A program made the position numbers and the translations under genes. The notes beneath the pieces are model-generated. The model saw only the letters and a list, made by a program, of their open reading frames with translations. It had not been told where the DNA came from and made no database searches. From NCBI GenBank assembly GCA_016867715.1, contig VGIW01000019.1:1-46375 (forward strand): DNA of 46,375 bases. The letters run 5' to 3'. Positions 25,314 through 33,122 of this stretch are shown here, piece after piece; within the stretch, counting starts at the first letter, position 1; each line of letters starts with the position of its first letter. This stretch comes from Candidatus Eisenbacteria bacterium (GTDB taxonomy: Bacteria > Orphanbacterota > Orphanbacteria > Orphanbacterales > Orphanbacteraceae).

Positions 25314-26863
25314 CGCGGCGGAAGCCCCCAAGAAAGGAAGCGGGTTCCGTCCGACTTCTCCGCGGAGCCCGGGTCCTCCGCTGGCTTCCGGTGGGAGCGG
25401 CGATTCTCTTCCTTGGCGGAAGCCTCGCGCGCTTCGACCCGAAGCTCTCGATGAACGGAGACGACGCCGAGTTCCTCATCCTCGGCCGCGCGATCGCCGA
25501 GGGGAAAGGAATGACGAACATCAACGAGGCGGAGCCGACCCCCCACACGAAGTACCCGTTCCTCTTCCCGGCCCTCCTCGCTCTTCTTCATCGCGCGGCG
25601 CCGGACTCGATCCTCCTCCCAAAGATCGTCGGGATTCTTCTCGGGTGCGCGTCCGCGTCCTTCTTCGCCATGCTCCTTCTTCGCGTCGCGACGCCCGGAG
25701 TCGCCGCGGCCGGCTCGCTTCTCTACGCGACGAACCCCTTTCTTCTCGATTTCGGGCAGCTCATCCTCTCCGAGACCCCGTTTCTCTTTCTCGCGCTTCT
25801 CGCTCTCTTGCTCTTTCTCCGATGGGAGGAGAGGGGAGGGCGCCTCTTCCCGGTCGGAGCGGCGGCAGCGGCGATCGCGGCGTACTTCACGCGGAGCGCG
25901 GGAGTTGCTCTTCTCGGCGCCGTCTTCCTCGCCCTCCTTCTCGGACGGCGCCCCCGCGCCGCGGTGGTTTTCGCGCTCATCGCCGTCGCCGCGGCCGTCC
26001 CGTGGTCCGTCCGGAACCAAAGGGTCGGCGGAAGCGCATACATGAATCAATTTTTGGTCAAGAACCCGTACGATCCGGATGCGGGGAAGCTCGACTTCGG
26101 CACGTTCGTGAGCGCGCGCCTCGCGGGGAACCTTGAAACGTACGGGACCTACGAGATTGGCCGGGGGATCGCGGCGGGAGCGTACGCGGGAGGGAAGGCA
26201 AGGGAGTCCGCGGCTGGCCGCGCGATCGCGCTCGCCGCATCGCTCGCCGCCCTCGCGGGTCTTGCCGCGAGGATCCGAAAGGCCGCCGGCATCCTTGAGG
26301 GCTATACCGTTCTCTATCTCGGCGTGTGCCTCCTCTGGCCGGAGGTCTGGGGGAGCATCCGATTCCTTCTCCCGGTTCTTCCGCTCCTTCTCTTCTACGC
26401 GCTCTTTGCGGGAGCGCGGGTTCTCGCGGCGGCGCCGGCGGCGGCGCGACCGGCGGCGTTCCTTGGGGTCGTCCTCCTTCTCGGATCGAACGTCTACGCG
26501 AATGCGAAGGAGAGGGGCGCTTCGGCATATCCGCCCGCGTGGCGGAACTACCACGGGGCGGCGCTCTGGGCGAGGGAGAACACGCCCGAGGAGAGCGTCT
26601 TCGTCTGCCGAAAGCCGGGGCTCTTCTATGTCTGGTCGGGGCGGCGCGCGGCGGCGTACCTCTGGTCCGAGGATCGCCGGGCGGTCTTCGAGAAGATGCT
26701 CGCCGATCGGGCGGATTACGTGGTGGTCGCTCCTCTCTCGGGAACGACACCCCGCTATCTCATCCCGGCGATCGAAGAGCATCGAGGCCGCTTCGAGGTC
26801 GTGTTCCATCTTTCCGAGCCGGACACCTATGTGCTCCGGCTCCTGCCGGAGAATGCGCCGTGA
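25310..26863 (+). CDS. GT39-like membrane glycosyltransferase (PMT-2 fold)
   Basis: 517 residues with a basic N-terminus, about ten membrane helices and a short soluble end. The first external loop has MNGDDAEFLILGRA, with adjacent Asp residues and a Glu at the GT-C catalytic position, followed by HTKYPFLFPAL, a usual GT39/ArnT-like stretch. It would transfer a sugar from a polyprenyl donor, for which the GtrB-like gene just upstream is a natural supplier. The start is TTG 25310, overlapping the upstream stop. Its last bases overlap the GTG of the GT4 gene. Confidence 0.84.
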   Translation: MTRRKPPRKEAGSVRLLRGARVLRWLPVGAAILFLGGSLARFDPKLSMNGDDAEFLILGRAIAEGKGMTNINEAEPTPHTKYPFLFPALLALLHRAAPDSILLPKIVGILLGCASASFFAMLLLRVATPGVAAAGSLLYATNPFLLDFGQLILSETPFLFLALLALLLFLRWEERGGRLFPVGAAAAAIAAYFTRSAGVALLGAVFLALLLGRRPRAAVVFALIAVAAAVPWSVRNQRVGGSAYMNQFLVKNPYDPDAGKLDFGTFVSARLAGNLETYGTYEIGRGIAAGAYAGGKARESAAGRAIALAASLAALAGLAARIRKAAGILEGYTVLYLGVCLLWPEVWGSIRFLLPVLPLLLFYALFAGARVLAAAPAAARPAAFLGVVLLLGSNVYANAKERGASAYPPAWRNYHGAALWARENTPEESVFVCRKPGLFYVWSGRRAAAYLWSEDRRAVFEKMLADRADYVVVAPLSGTTPRYLIPAIEEHRGRFEVVFHLSEPDTYVLRLLPENAP

Positions 26864-27981
26864 GGATCTTTGTCCAGTCGATCTACTACCCGCCCCGATT
26901 GGGAGGGATCGAGAACCACGTGTTCAACCTATGCGTCGGGCTCGCCGCGCGCGGGCACCAAGTGACGGTGGCCGCCTCCCGAACGGAGCGGGACGCTCCG
27001 GCTCTCGAGCGGCTCGGAAACCTCACCGTGCGGCGGACGCCGATCCCGGGACGGCATTTCTTCGGATGGACGGCGAACGCGGTTCTCTCGCTCCCCGTCG
27101 CGATCCGGCACGGGTGGGACGCGGAGGTTCTTCATGCCCATACCTTTCAGGCGGTCCTGCCGCTTCTCCCGGTCCGTCTTCTCCGAGGAACCCCGCTCGT
27201 CGTCACCCTGCACTGCTCGCATTTCCTTCGGATGGTGAAGAAGCCGATCTGGCGAGCCGTCTTCCGTCTGCTCTTCGCCCCCGCCGATTTCTTCTTGGCG
27301 ACGAGCGTGGAGCTCGCGGACGCGGGCCGACGGGTCGTCCCGTCGAAACCGATCGAGGAGGTGGTGAACGGGATCGACACGGATCTCTTCCGGCCGGTGT
27401 CGCCGTCGGTTCCTCGGCGGGAAGGGCGGGCGGTTCTCGTCGCGACGCGGCGGTTCGTTCCGAAGAACGGCGTTCGCTACCTGATCGACGCGCTCCCCGC
27501 GATACTGGAAAAGATCCCGTGTGACCTGTATCTTGCGGGGATCGGGCCGGAGCAGCGCGATCTCGAGGAGCGGACGGCGCGCCACGGAATCCGGGAGTGC
27601 GTCCACTTTCTCGGTGGGGTTGCGAACCGGGATCTGCCGCCGCTTCTCTCGTCGGCGGACGCGGTGGTGGTCCCGTCGCTCGTCGAGGCGACCTCGCTCT
27701 CCGCTCTCGAGGCGATGGCGTGCGAGCGGCCGGTCGCGGCCTCGAGGGTTGGCGGTCTCCCCGAGATCATCGACGAGACGTGCGGGACGCTCTTTCGGAG
27801 CGGCGACCCGGACGACCTCGCGGAGAAGTTGGTCGCGCTTCTTCGCCGCCCCCGCGAGGAGCGGGCCGCGCAGGGAGCGGAGGGGAGGCGGCGCGTCGTC
27901 GAGCGCTGGAGCCTGTCGTCGTTCGTCGATCGCCACGAGGCGCTCTACCGGCGTCTTCGGGAGGCGAGGCATGGCGCGTGA
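26860..27981 (+). CDS. GT4-family glycosyltransferase
   Basis: A 373-residue GT-B transferase. VQSIYYPPRLGGIENHV is the N-terminal glycine-rich acceptor region, VVNGIDTDLF closes the linker, and the donor-binding SLVEATSLSALEAMA segment with ERPVAASRVGG (about residues 270-300) is the GT4 signature. Start GTG 26860, with its G and T used by the upstream stop. It overlaps wecB by 11 bases. The acceptor and sugar are unknown; genes on both sides point to a surface polysaccharide. Confidence 0.9.
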   Translation: MRIFVQSIYYPPRLGGIENHVFNLCVGLAARGHQVTVAASRTERDAPALERLGNLTVRRTPIPGRHFFGWTANAVLSLPVAIRHGWDAEVLHAHTFQAVLPLLPVRLLRGTPLVVTLHCSHFLRMVKKPIWRAVFRLLFAPADFFLATSVELADAGRRVVPSKPIEEVVNGIDTDLFRPVSPSVPRREGRAVLVATRRFVPKNGVRYLIDALPAILEKIPCDLYLAGIGPEQRDLEERTARHGIRECVHFLGGVANRDLPPLLSSADAVVVPSLVEATSLSALEAMACERPVAASRVGGLPEIIDETCGTLFRSGDPDDLAEKLVALLRRPREERAAQGAEGRRRVVERWSLSSFVDRHEALYRRLREARHGA

Positions 27982-29104
27982 AGGGCCGCGGGTTCTCGCG
28001 GTGATCGGGACGAGACCCGAGGCGATCAAGATGGCGCCGGTCGTGCTCGAGCTCCGCGCGCGAGCGGAGGGTTCGGTCCGCACGGTTCTCACCGCGCAGC
28101 ATCGGGAGATGTCGGACGAAGTTCTCGCCCTCTTCGGCATCGAGCCGGACCACGACCTCGATATCATGCGCCCCGGCCAATCGCTCTTCGAGACGAGCGC
28201 GCGTCTCCTTCCGGGGCTCGAGTCGGTCTACCGGAAGGAAAGCCCGGACCTCGTTCTCGTGCAGGGAGACACGACCACGACCTTCATCGGCGCGCTGTCG
28301 GCCTATTACCTCGGCATCGCGGTCGGCCACGTGGAGGCCGGTCTTCGCACCGACGACAAGAGGAACCCGTTTCCGGAGGAGATCAACCGAAGGCTCACCT
28401 CGTCCCTCGCGGACCTCCACTTCGCTCCGACGGAGAGGGCGAGGGGGGCGCTTCTCGCCGAGGGGATCCCGGAACGCCGGATCCGCGTGACGGGAAACAC
28501 CGTGATCGACGCGCTCTTCCGCATTCTGGAGAAGAAGGGGCCGGAGAGCGAGCGGCTTCCCGAGGGGCCGGATCCGTCGCGGCGATGGATCGTGGTGACG
28601 AGCCACCGCCGCGAGAACTGGGGCGCGCCGCTCGAGTCGATCGCTTGGGCGCTTCGCGATCTCGTCGAGCGCTACGACGATGTCGAGGTGATCTATCCCG
28701 TGCACCCGAACCCGAACGTGCGGAAGACGACCGACGCGCTCCTCCGGGGACGCGCGCGCATCCACCTTCTCGAACCGCTCGACTATGTCCGGTTCGTGCG
28801 TCTCATGAACGCATGCCGCCTTCTCATCACCGATTCGGGCGGCGTGCAGGAGGAGGCGCCCTCGCTCGGCAAGCCGGTTCTCGTGATTCGCGAGAAGACG
28901 GAGAGACCTGAGGCGGTCGAGGCGGGGACGGTGCTTCTCGTCGGAACCGATCGCGAGCGGATCGTGAGAGAGGCTTCGCGTCTTCTCGATTCCGACGAGG
29001 AGTACGATGCGATGGCGCGCCGGCACAACCCGTACGGCGACGGAAAGGCGTCGGGGAGGATCGCGGACGCGATCGCCCGATGGTGGCGAGATGGAACGGC
29101 CTAG
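27971..29104 (+). CDS. wecB: UDP-N-acetylglucosamine 2-epimerase (non-hydrolysing)
   Basis: A 377-residue enzyme interconverting UDP-GlcNAc and UDP-ManNAc. The start VLAVIGTRPEAIKMAPVV is diagnostic, and the catalytic positions known in E. coli align closely by number: D100 (QGDTTTT), E122 (HVEAGLRT), E136/E137 (FPEEINRR) and H212 (TSHRRENWG). The presence of ManNAc-type precursor supply implies an aminosugar in the exported glycan. ATG 27971 is inside the end of the GT4 gene; the stop lies inside the start of the following UPF0104 gene. Confidence 0.95.
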   Translation: MAREGPRVLAVIGTRPEAIKMAPVVLELRARAEGSVRTVLTAQHREMSDEVLALFGIEPDHDLDIMRPGQSLFETSARLLPGLESVYRKESPDLVLVQGDTTTTFIGALSAYYLGIAVGHVEAGLRTDDKRNPFPEEINRRLTSSLADLHFAPTERARGALLAEGIPERRIRVTGNTVIDALFRILEKKGPESERLPEGPDPSRRWIVVTSHRRENWGAPLESIAWALRDLVERYDDVEVIYPVHPNPNVRKTTDALLRGRARIHLLEPLDYVRFVRLMNACRLLITDSGGVQEEAPSLGKPVLVIREKTERPEAVEAGTVLLVGTDRERIVREASRLLDSDEEYDAMARRHNPYGDGKASGRIADAIARWWRDGTA

Positions 29105-30035
29105 CCGGTTCAGCATCCTCCGCGTGCTTCTCTCGTCGGCGCTCGTCGCGGCGATTCTCTTCTTTCTTGCGAGGCTCCTCGCGAGAAGCTGGCGCGAGGC
29201 GGGCGTCTATGATTGGAACGTGAACGGTTGGTGGATCGCAGCCTCGTTCGCCGTGCTCGCCCTCTACTTTCCGTTCGTCGCGTGGATCTGGGCGGGGCTC
29301 GCGAGGTCCGTGGGTGGGGAGATCTCCTTCCGCGGGGCCTGCCGCGTTTGGTTTCTTTCGCAGATGGGCAAGTACGTTCCCGGAAAGGTCTGGTACGCGA
29401 TGGGACGGCTCTACCTGAGCCGCGAGTCGGGGCTCGGCATCGTTCCGGCCACGGCGAGCACGCTTCTCGAGATCCTTCTCGTCCTTCTCTCGGCCGGCGC
29501 GGTCTTTCTCGTGTCACTTCCCTTGTGGCCGTCCCCCGCGCGAGGCGAGCTTGTGTGGATCCCGATCGCGGTGGTTCTCCTCGCGCTTCTCGTGCACCCA
29601 AAGATCTTCGCGCTTCTTCTTGGCCTCGCCGCGCGCGCGCTCCGCCGGGAAGTTCCCCCGGTTCGGCTTACGTGGAGCGGCCTTGCGTGGAACACGGCGC
29701 GCTACGCGGGGAGCTGGATCCTCTACGGCGCCGGGATCGACTTCCTTCTCCGCGGCATCCGCATGGATGGCGCTTCGGCGGAGATCGCGCTCGGCGCGCC
29801 GGGACGGATTCTCTTCATCGCGGGGTCGGCGGCCGTCGCGTGGTCGCTCGGGTTTCTCAGCCTCTTCGCCCCCGGCGGGCTCGGGGTCCGCGAAGCATCC
29901 TTCGCCTATTGTCTCTCGATGCATCTCGCGGCGCCGCTCCCGGTTCTCCTCGCGCTCGTCGCGCGGCTCTGGATCGTCGTGGGGGAAGTCGGGTCGGCCG
30001 CGGTCGGATGGCGCCTCGGAGGAGGAGCTCGGTGA
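29091..30035 (+). CDS. UPF0104 / lysylphosphatidylglycerol synthase-type membrane protein, second copy
   Basis: A 314-residue polytopic protein with about eight helices. Family marks are SQMGKYVPGKVWYAMGRL (about residues 86-103), similar in place to the NFLPANIGGD segment of the first copy, and the FAPGGLGVREAS loop near the end. The probable role is lipid flipping or lipid-head modification linked to glycan transfer; the substrate is not visible. It starts inside wecB (14-base overlap) and ends overlapping the GTG of the second YfhO-like gene, the same UPF0104/YfhO pairing as at 13374-16720 but in reversed order. Confidence 0.82.
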   Translation: MERPSRFSILRVLLSSALVAAILFFLARLLARSWREAGVYDWNVNGWWIAASFAVLALYFPFVAWIWAGLARSVGGEISFRGACRVWFLSQMGKYVPGKVWYAMGRLYLSRESGLGIVPATASTLLEILLVLLSAGAVFLVSLPLWPSPARGELVWIPIAVVLLALLVHPKIFALLLGLAARALRREVPPVRLTWSGLAWNTARYAGSWILYGAGIDFLLRGIRMDGASAEIALGAPGRILFIAGSAAVAWSLGFLSLFAPGGLGVREASFAYCLSMHLAAPLPVLLALVARLWIVVGEVGSAAVGWRLGGGAR

Positions 30036-32392
30036 AAACGCGCATGAACAAACCCCGGCGCGATGAAACGAAGAAGACCCGGGCGATTCCTCCCGCGGCG
30101 CGGCTCGGCGACCCGGGGTGGGACCGCGCGGCGCCCCTCCTCTACGCGATCCTCACCGTCCTCTTCTTCGCCGGCTTTCTTTTCACAAGTAAAATGCTTT
30201 TTGGGACGGACACGCTTCCGATGGGATACGCGGCCAGGAAGGTCTACGCCGATCTTCTTCGCTCGACCGGGTCGTTTCCGCTCTGGAATCCGTACATCAT
30301 GGGCGGGATCCCGATGGTGGACGGGCTCGTCGGGGGGGAGATGTTCTACCCGACGACCCTTCTCCAGTTCATCCTTCCCGTGCACCGGGCGCTCGGCCTG
30401 AAGCTCGTGATCCACATCTTCCTTGCGGGGTGGTTCTTCTATCTCTTCGCGCGGGGGCGCGAGGCTTCGCGGGCCGCCGCTCTCGCCGGCGGGGCGTCGT
30501 ACATGTTCGCCCCGTACCTCATCTCGCTCATCTACGCGGGGCACGACGGAAAGCTCTTCGTCGCCTCGCTTCTCCCCTTCGGCTTCTTCGCCCTCGACCG
30601 TCTGATCCGGCGCGCGCGCTTCGAGGACGGTCTTCTCTTCGCTCTCGTCGTGGGCCTCCTCATCCTGACAGCACATCTCCAGCTCGCCTTCTTCGCCTGC
30701 GGCGCCTTCGGCTTCCTCTTCATCTGGGAAGGCGTCTCCGCCTGGAAACGGGGGGAGAAGCGCCGGGTCGTTCGCGCGGCTCTCCTCTTCGCGGGAGCGG
30801 CGCTTCTCGGCGCGGCTCTCGGCGCCGTCCAAACCTATCCTGCTTACCGCTACACGAGCCGCTTTTCTCCGCGCGCGGGGGGTGTCACCTACGAGTTCGC
30901 CACCTCCTGGTCGATTCACTGGGAGGAGGCGGTCTCGCTCGTCGTGCCGGAATTCGGGCACTACCTGGATGACTACTGGGGGAAGAACCCGTTCAAGCTG
31001 AACTGCGAATCCCCCGGGTTCGTCGCGATGCTCCTCGTGGCGGCAGGGCTCTTCCTCCTCCGTCGAGACCGCGGTCTTCTCTTCTGGTACATCGTCCTCC
31101 TCGCGTCGTTCATCTACGCGCTCGGCGCGGAGACGCCGTTCTTCCGGATCATCTATCATCTCGTGCCGAAGTTCTTCCGCGCGCCGAGCACGATCCTCTT
31201 CTTGTTCTCGTTTGCCGCCTCGTGGATCGCCGTTCGGGTGCTCGACGCCTATTGGCAGGGACGCGACCTTCGCAGGATTCGCATCGGGTTCGCGGCGGCC
31301 GGGGCGCTTCTCCTTCTTCTCCTTCTCTTCGTTTCATCGGGTGAGGGCTTCTTCCGCGCGTGGTCGTCGGTCTTTCACAAAAACATCTCCGCGGAGAATC
31401 TTCGAACGGCCGTGCGCAACATCCCGAACGCGCAAGCGGGCATTCTCGCGAGCCTTCTCATCGGGGGCCTGTTCATCGCGGTCGCGGAGGGGGCGAGGAA
31501 GAAGCGCTGGGCTCTCGAATGGACCGCTGCGGCGACGGTTCTCCTCGTTTTCGCCGCGAACGCGCGGACTTCGCGCGATTTCGTCAAGGCGGTCCCGCTC
31601 GAGGATTACGTCCGCGAGGACGCGCTCATCCGGCGCATGAAGAGCGATCCGGAGGTTTTCCGGGCGCTTTCCACGATCCCGAACCTCCACGACAACTACT
31701 TCTCGATTTTCGGGATCGAAGGAGCGCGAGGGTTCTTCGATAACCGGATCCGGTGGTACGACGAGGTCTCCTCTCCGGAGAACCTCCAGAGTCCGAATGT
31801 TCTCAACCTTCTAAACGTGAAGTATATCGTCTCCGGCGCGGGACTCCGGCATCCGTCGTTCGTTCAGGAGACGACCGAGGGAGAGCGCGCCCTCTATCGA
31901 AACCTGCAGGTCCTACCGCGCGCGTTCTTGGCCGAGAGCTTCGAGATCGTCGATCGTTCCCGAATGATCGTGCGCATGAAGGATCCGGATTTCGCGCCGC
32001 GCAGGACGATCCTTCTCGAGGAGGACCCCGGCTTCGCTCCGGACTCCGGGGAATCGGGGGGAGAGCCGCCGCCGGCCGTCTGGATCGCGTACACCCCCAA
32101 CCGCCTTCGACTGCGGGTGACGGCGGCGCGGCCGTCGCTCCTCTTCGTTGCGAACCCGTGGCTGCCGTATTGGCGCGCGCGGGTCGACGGAAGCGAGGCC
32201 CGGCTCCTCCGCGCGCACTACGCCTTCCAAGCGATCCCCGTTCCGGCGGGGGAGCGCGAGGTGACGCTCGAGTTTCATTCCGATCCCTTGCGGGCCGCGG
32301 TCGCCGTGAGCGGCGCGGCGGCCGCCTTTCTCGTCGCCGGCGCCCTCTTCACCATCGCGAGGCGGCGGAAGGGAGGGGGAGATGGCGCCTAG
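30032..32392 (+). CDS. YfhO-family integral membrane protein (GT-C-like), second copy
   Basis: 786 residues with about a dozen helices, then a periplasmic beta-rich domain and a last helix. The first loop carries GTDTLPMGYAARKVYADLLR, and F-P-L-W-N-P-Y-I-M-G-G-I-P; near the end NPWLPYWRARVDGSEA and HYAFQAIPVPAGE correspond to the C-terminal module of the first copy. The role is as for that copy: a candidate sugar transferase using polyprenyl donors. GTG 30032 is preferred (GGAGGAG upstream); ATG 30044 is an alternative. It overlaps the next GT2 by 11 bases. The loop sequences of the two copies differ, so they probably act on different sugars or acceptors. Confidence 0.84.
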   Translation: MKTRMNKPRRDETKKTRAIPPAARLGDPGWDRAAPLLYAILTVLFFAGFLFTSKMLFGTDTLPMGYAARKVYADLLRSTGSFPLWNPYIMGGIPMVDGLVGGEMFYPTTLLQFILPVHRALGLKLVIHIFLAGWFFYLFARGREASRAAALAGGASYMFAPYLISLIYAGHDGKLFVASLLPFGFFALDRLIRRARFEDGLLFALVVGLLILTAHLQLAFFACGAFGFLFIWEGVSAWKRGEKRRVVRAALLFAGAALLGAALGAVQTYPAYRYTSRFSPRAGGVTYEFATSWSIHWEEAVSLVVPEFGHYLDDYWGKNPFKLNCESPGFVAMLLVAAGLFLLRRDRGLLFWYIVLLASFIYALGAETPFFRIIYHLVPKFFRAPSTILFLFSFAASWIAVRVLDAYWQGRDLRRIRIGFAAAGALLLLLLLFVSSGEGFFRAWSSVFHKNISAENLRTAVRNIPNAQAGILASLLIGGLFIAVAEGARKKRWALEWTAAATVLLVFAANARTSRDFVKAVPLEDYVREDALIRRMKSDPEVFRALSTIPNLHDNYFSIFGIEGARGFFDNRIRWYDEVSSPENLQSPNVLNLLNVKYIVSGAGLRHPSFVQETTEGERALYRNLQVLPRAFLAESFEIVDRSRMIVRMKDPDFAPRRTILLEEDPGFAPDSGESGGEPPPAVWIAYTPNRLRLRVTAARPSLLFVANPWLPYWRARVDGSEARLLRAHYAFQAIPVPAGEREVTLEFHSDPLRAAVAVSGAAAAFLVAGALFTIARRRKGGGDGA

Positions 32393-33122
32393 TTCGGACG
32401 CGAAGACAATCGTCGTGATTCCGACATACAACGAGAGGGAGAACATCCGAAAGCTCCTTCCGGAGATCCTCGCGATCGGCGAAACGATCGAGGTCCTCGT
32501 GGTGGACGACAACTCCCCCGACGGGACCGGCGCCGTCGTGAAAGAGCTCGCTGCGAAAAACCCGAGGGTCCACCTTCGCGAGCGTCCGGGGAAGATGGGG
32601 CTCGGCTCCGCGTACGTGAAGGGGTTCCGCGAGGCGCTCGATCTGGGCGCGCGGCTCGTGGTCGAAATGGACGCCGACCTCTCGCACGATCCCAAGTATC
32701 TCCCCGACTTCCTCCAGCTCGCGCGGACGGCGGACGTCGTGATTGGATCGCGCTACGTGCGGGGCGTGAACGTGATCAACTGGCCGATGTCGCGGCTCAT
32801 CCTTTCGTACGGGGCGAATGTCTACACGCGGATCATCACGGGGATGCCGATTCGAGACGCGACCGGCGGTTTCAAGTGCTTCCGGAGTGAAGTTCTCGAG
32901 GCGATCGATTTCGAATCGGCGCGATCCGACGGCTATTCGTTCCAGATCGAGATCAACTTCCGGTGCTGGAAGAAGGGCTTCCTCATTCGGGAGATCCCGA
33001 TCGTGTTCGTCGATCGCCATTCCGGGACCTCGAAGATGTCCAAGCGAATCATCTGGGAAGCGGTCTGGATGGTCTGGCGTCTTCGTTTCGGGAGTCTCTT
33101 CCGTGTCGGGAGAAAAGGATGA
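32382..33122 (+). CDS. Polyprenyl-phosphate mannose synthase-like GT2 (DPM1-type)
   Basis: A 246-residue GT2 with no membrane helices. VVIPTYNERENI, VDDNSPDGT (41-49) and EMDADLSHDP (DAD at 97-99) are the DPM1-type signatures, and ATGGFKCFRSE with SDGYSFQIE complete the active site. It should make polyprenyl-P-mannose (or a related hexose) for the GT-C transferases encoded nearby. It begins within the YfhO-like gene and its stop overlaps the next ATG, so it is translationally coupled on both sides. Confidence 0.93.
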   Translation: MAPSSDAKTIVVIPTYNERENIRKLLPEILAIGETIEVLVVDDNSPDGTGAVVKELAAKNPRVHLRERPGKMGLGSAYVKGFREALDLGARLVVEMDADLSHDPKYLPDFLQLARTADVVIGSRYVRGVNVINWPMSRLILSYGANVYTRIITGMPIRDATGGFKCFRSEVLEAIDFESARSDGYSFQIEINFRCWKKGFLIREIPIVFVDRHSGTSKMSKRIIWEAVWMVWRLRFGSLFRVGRKG

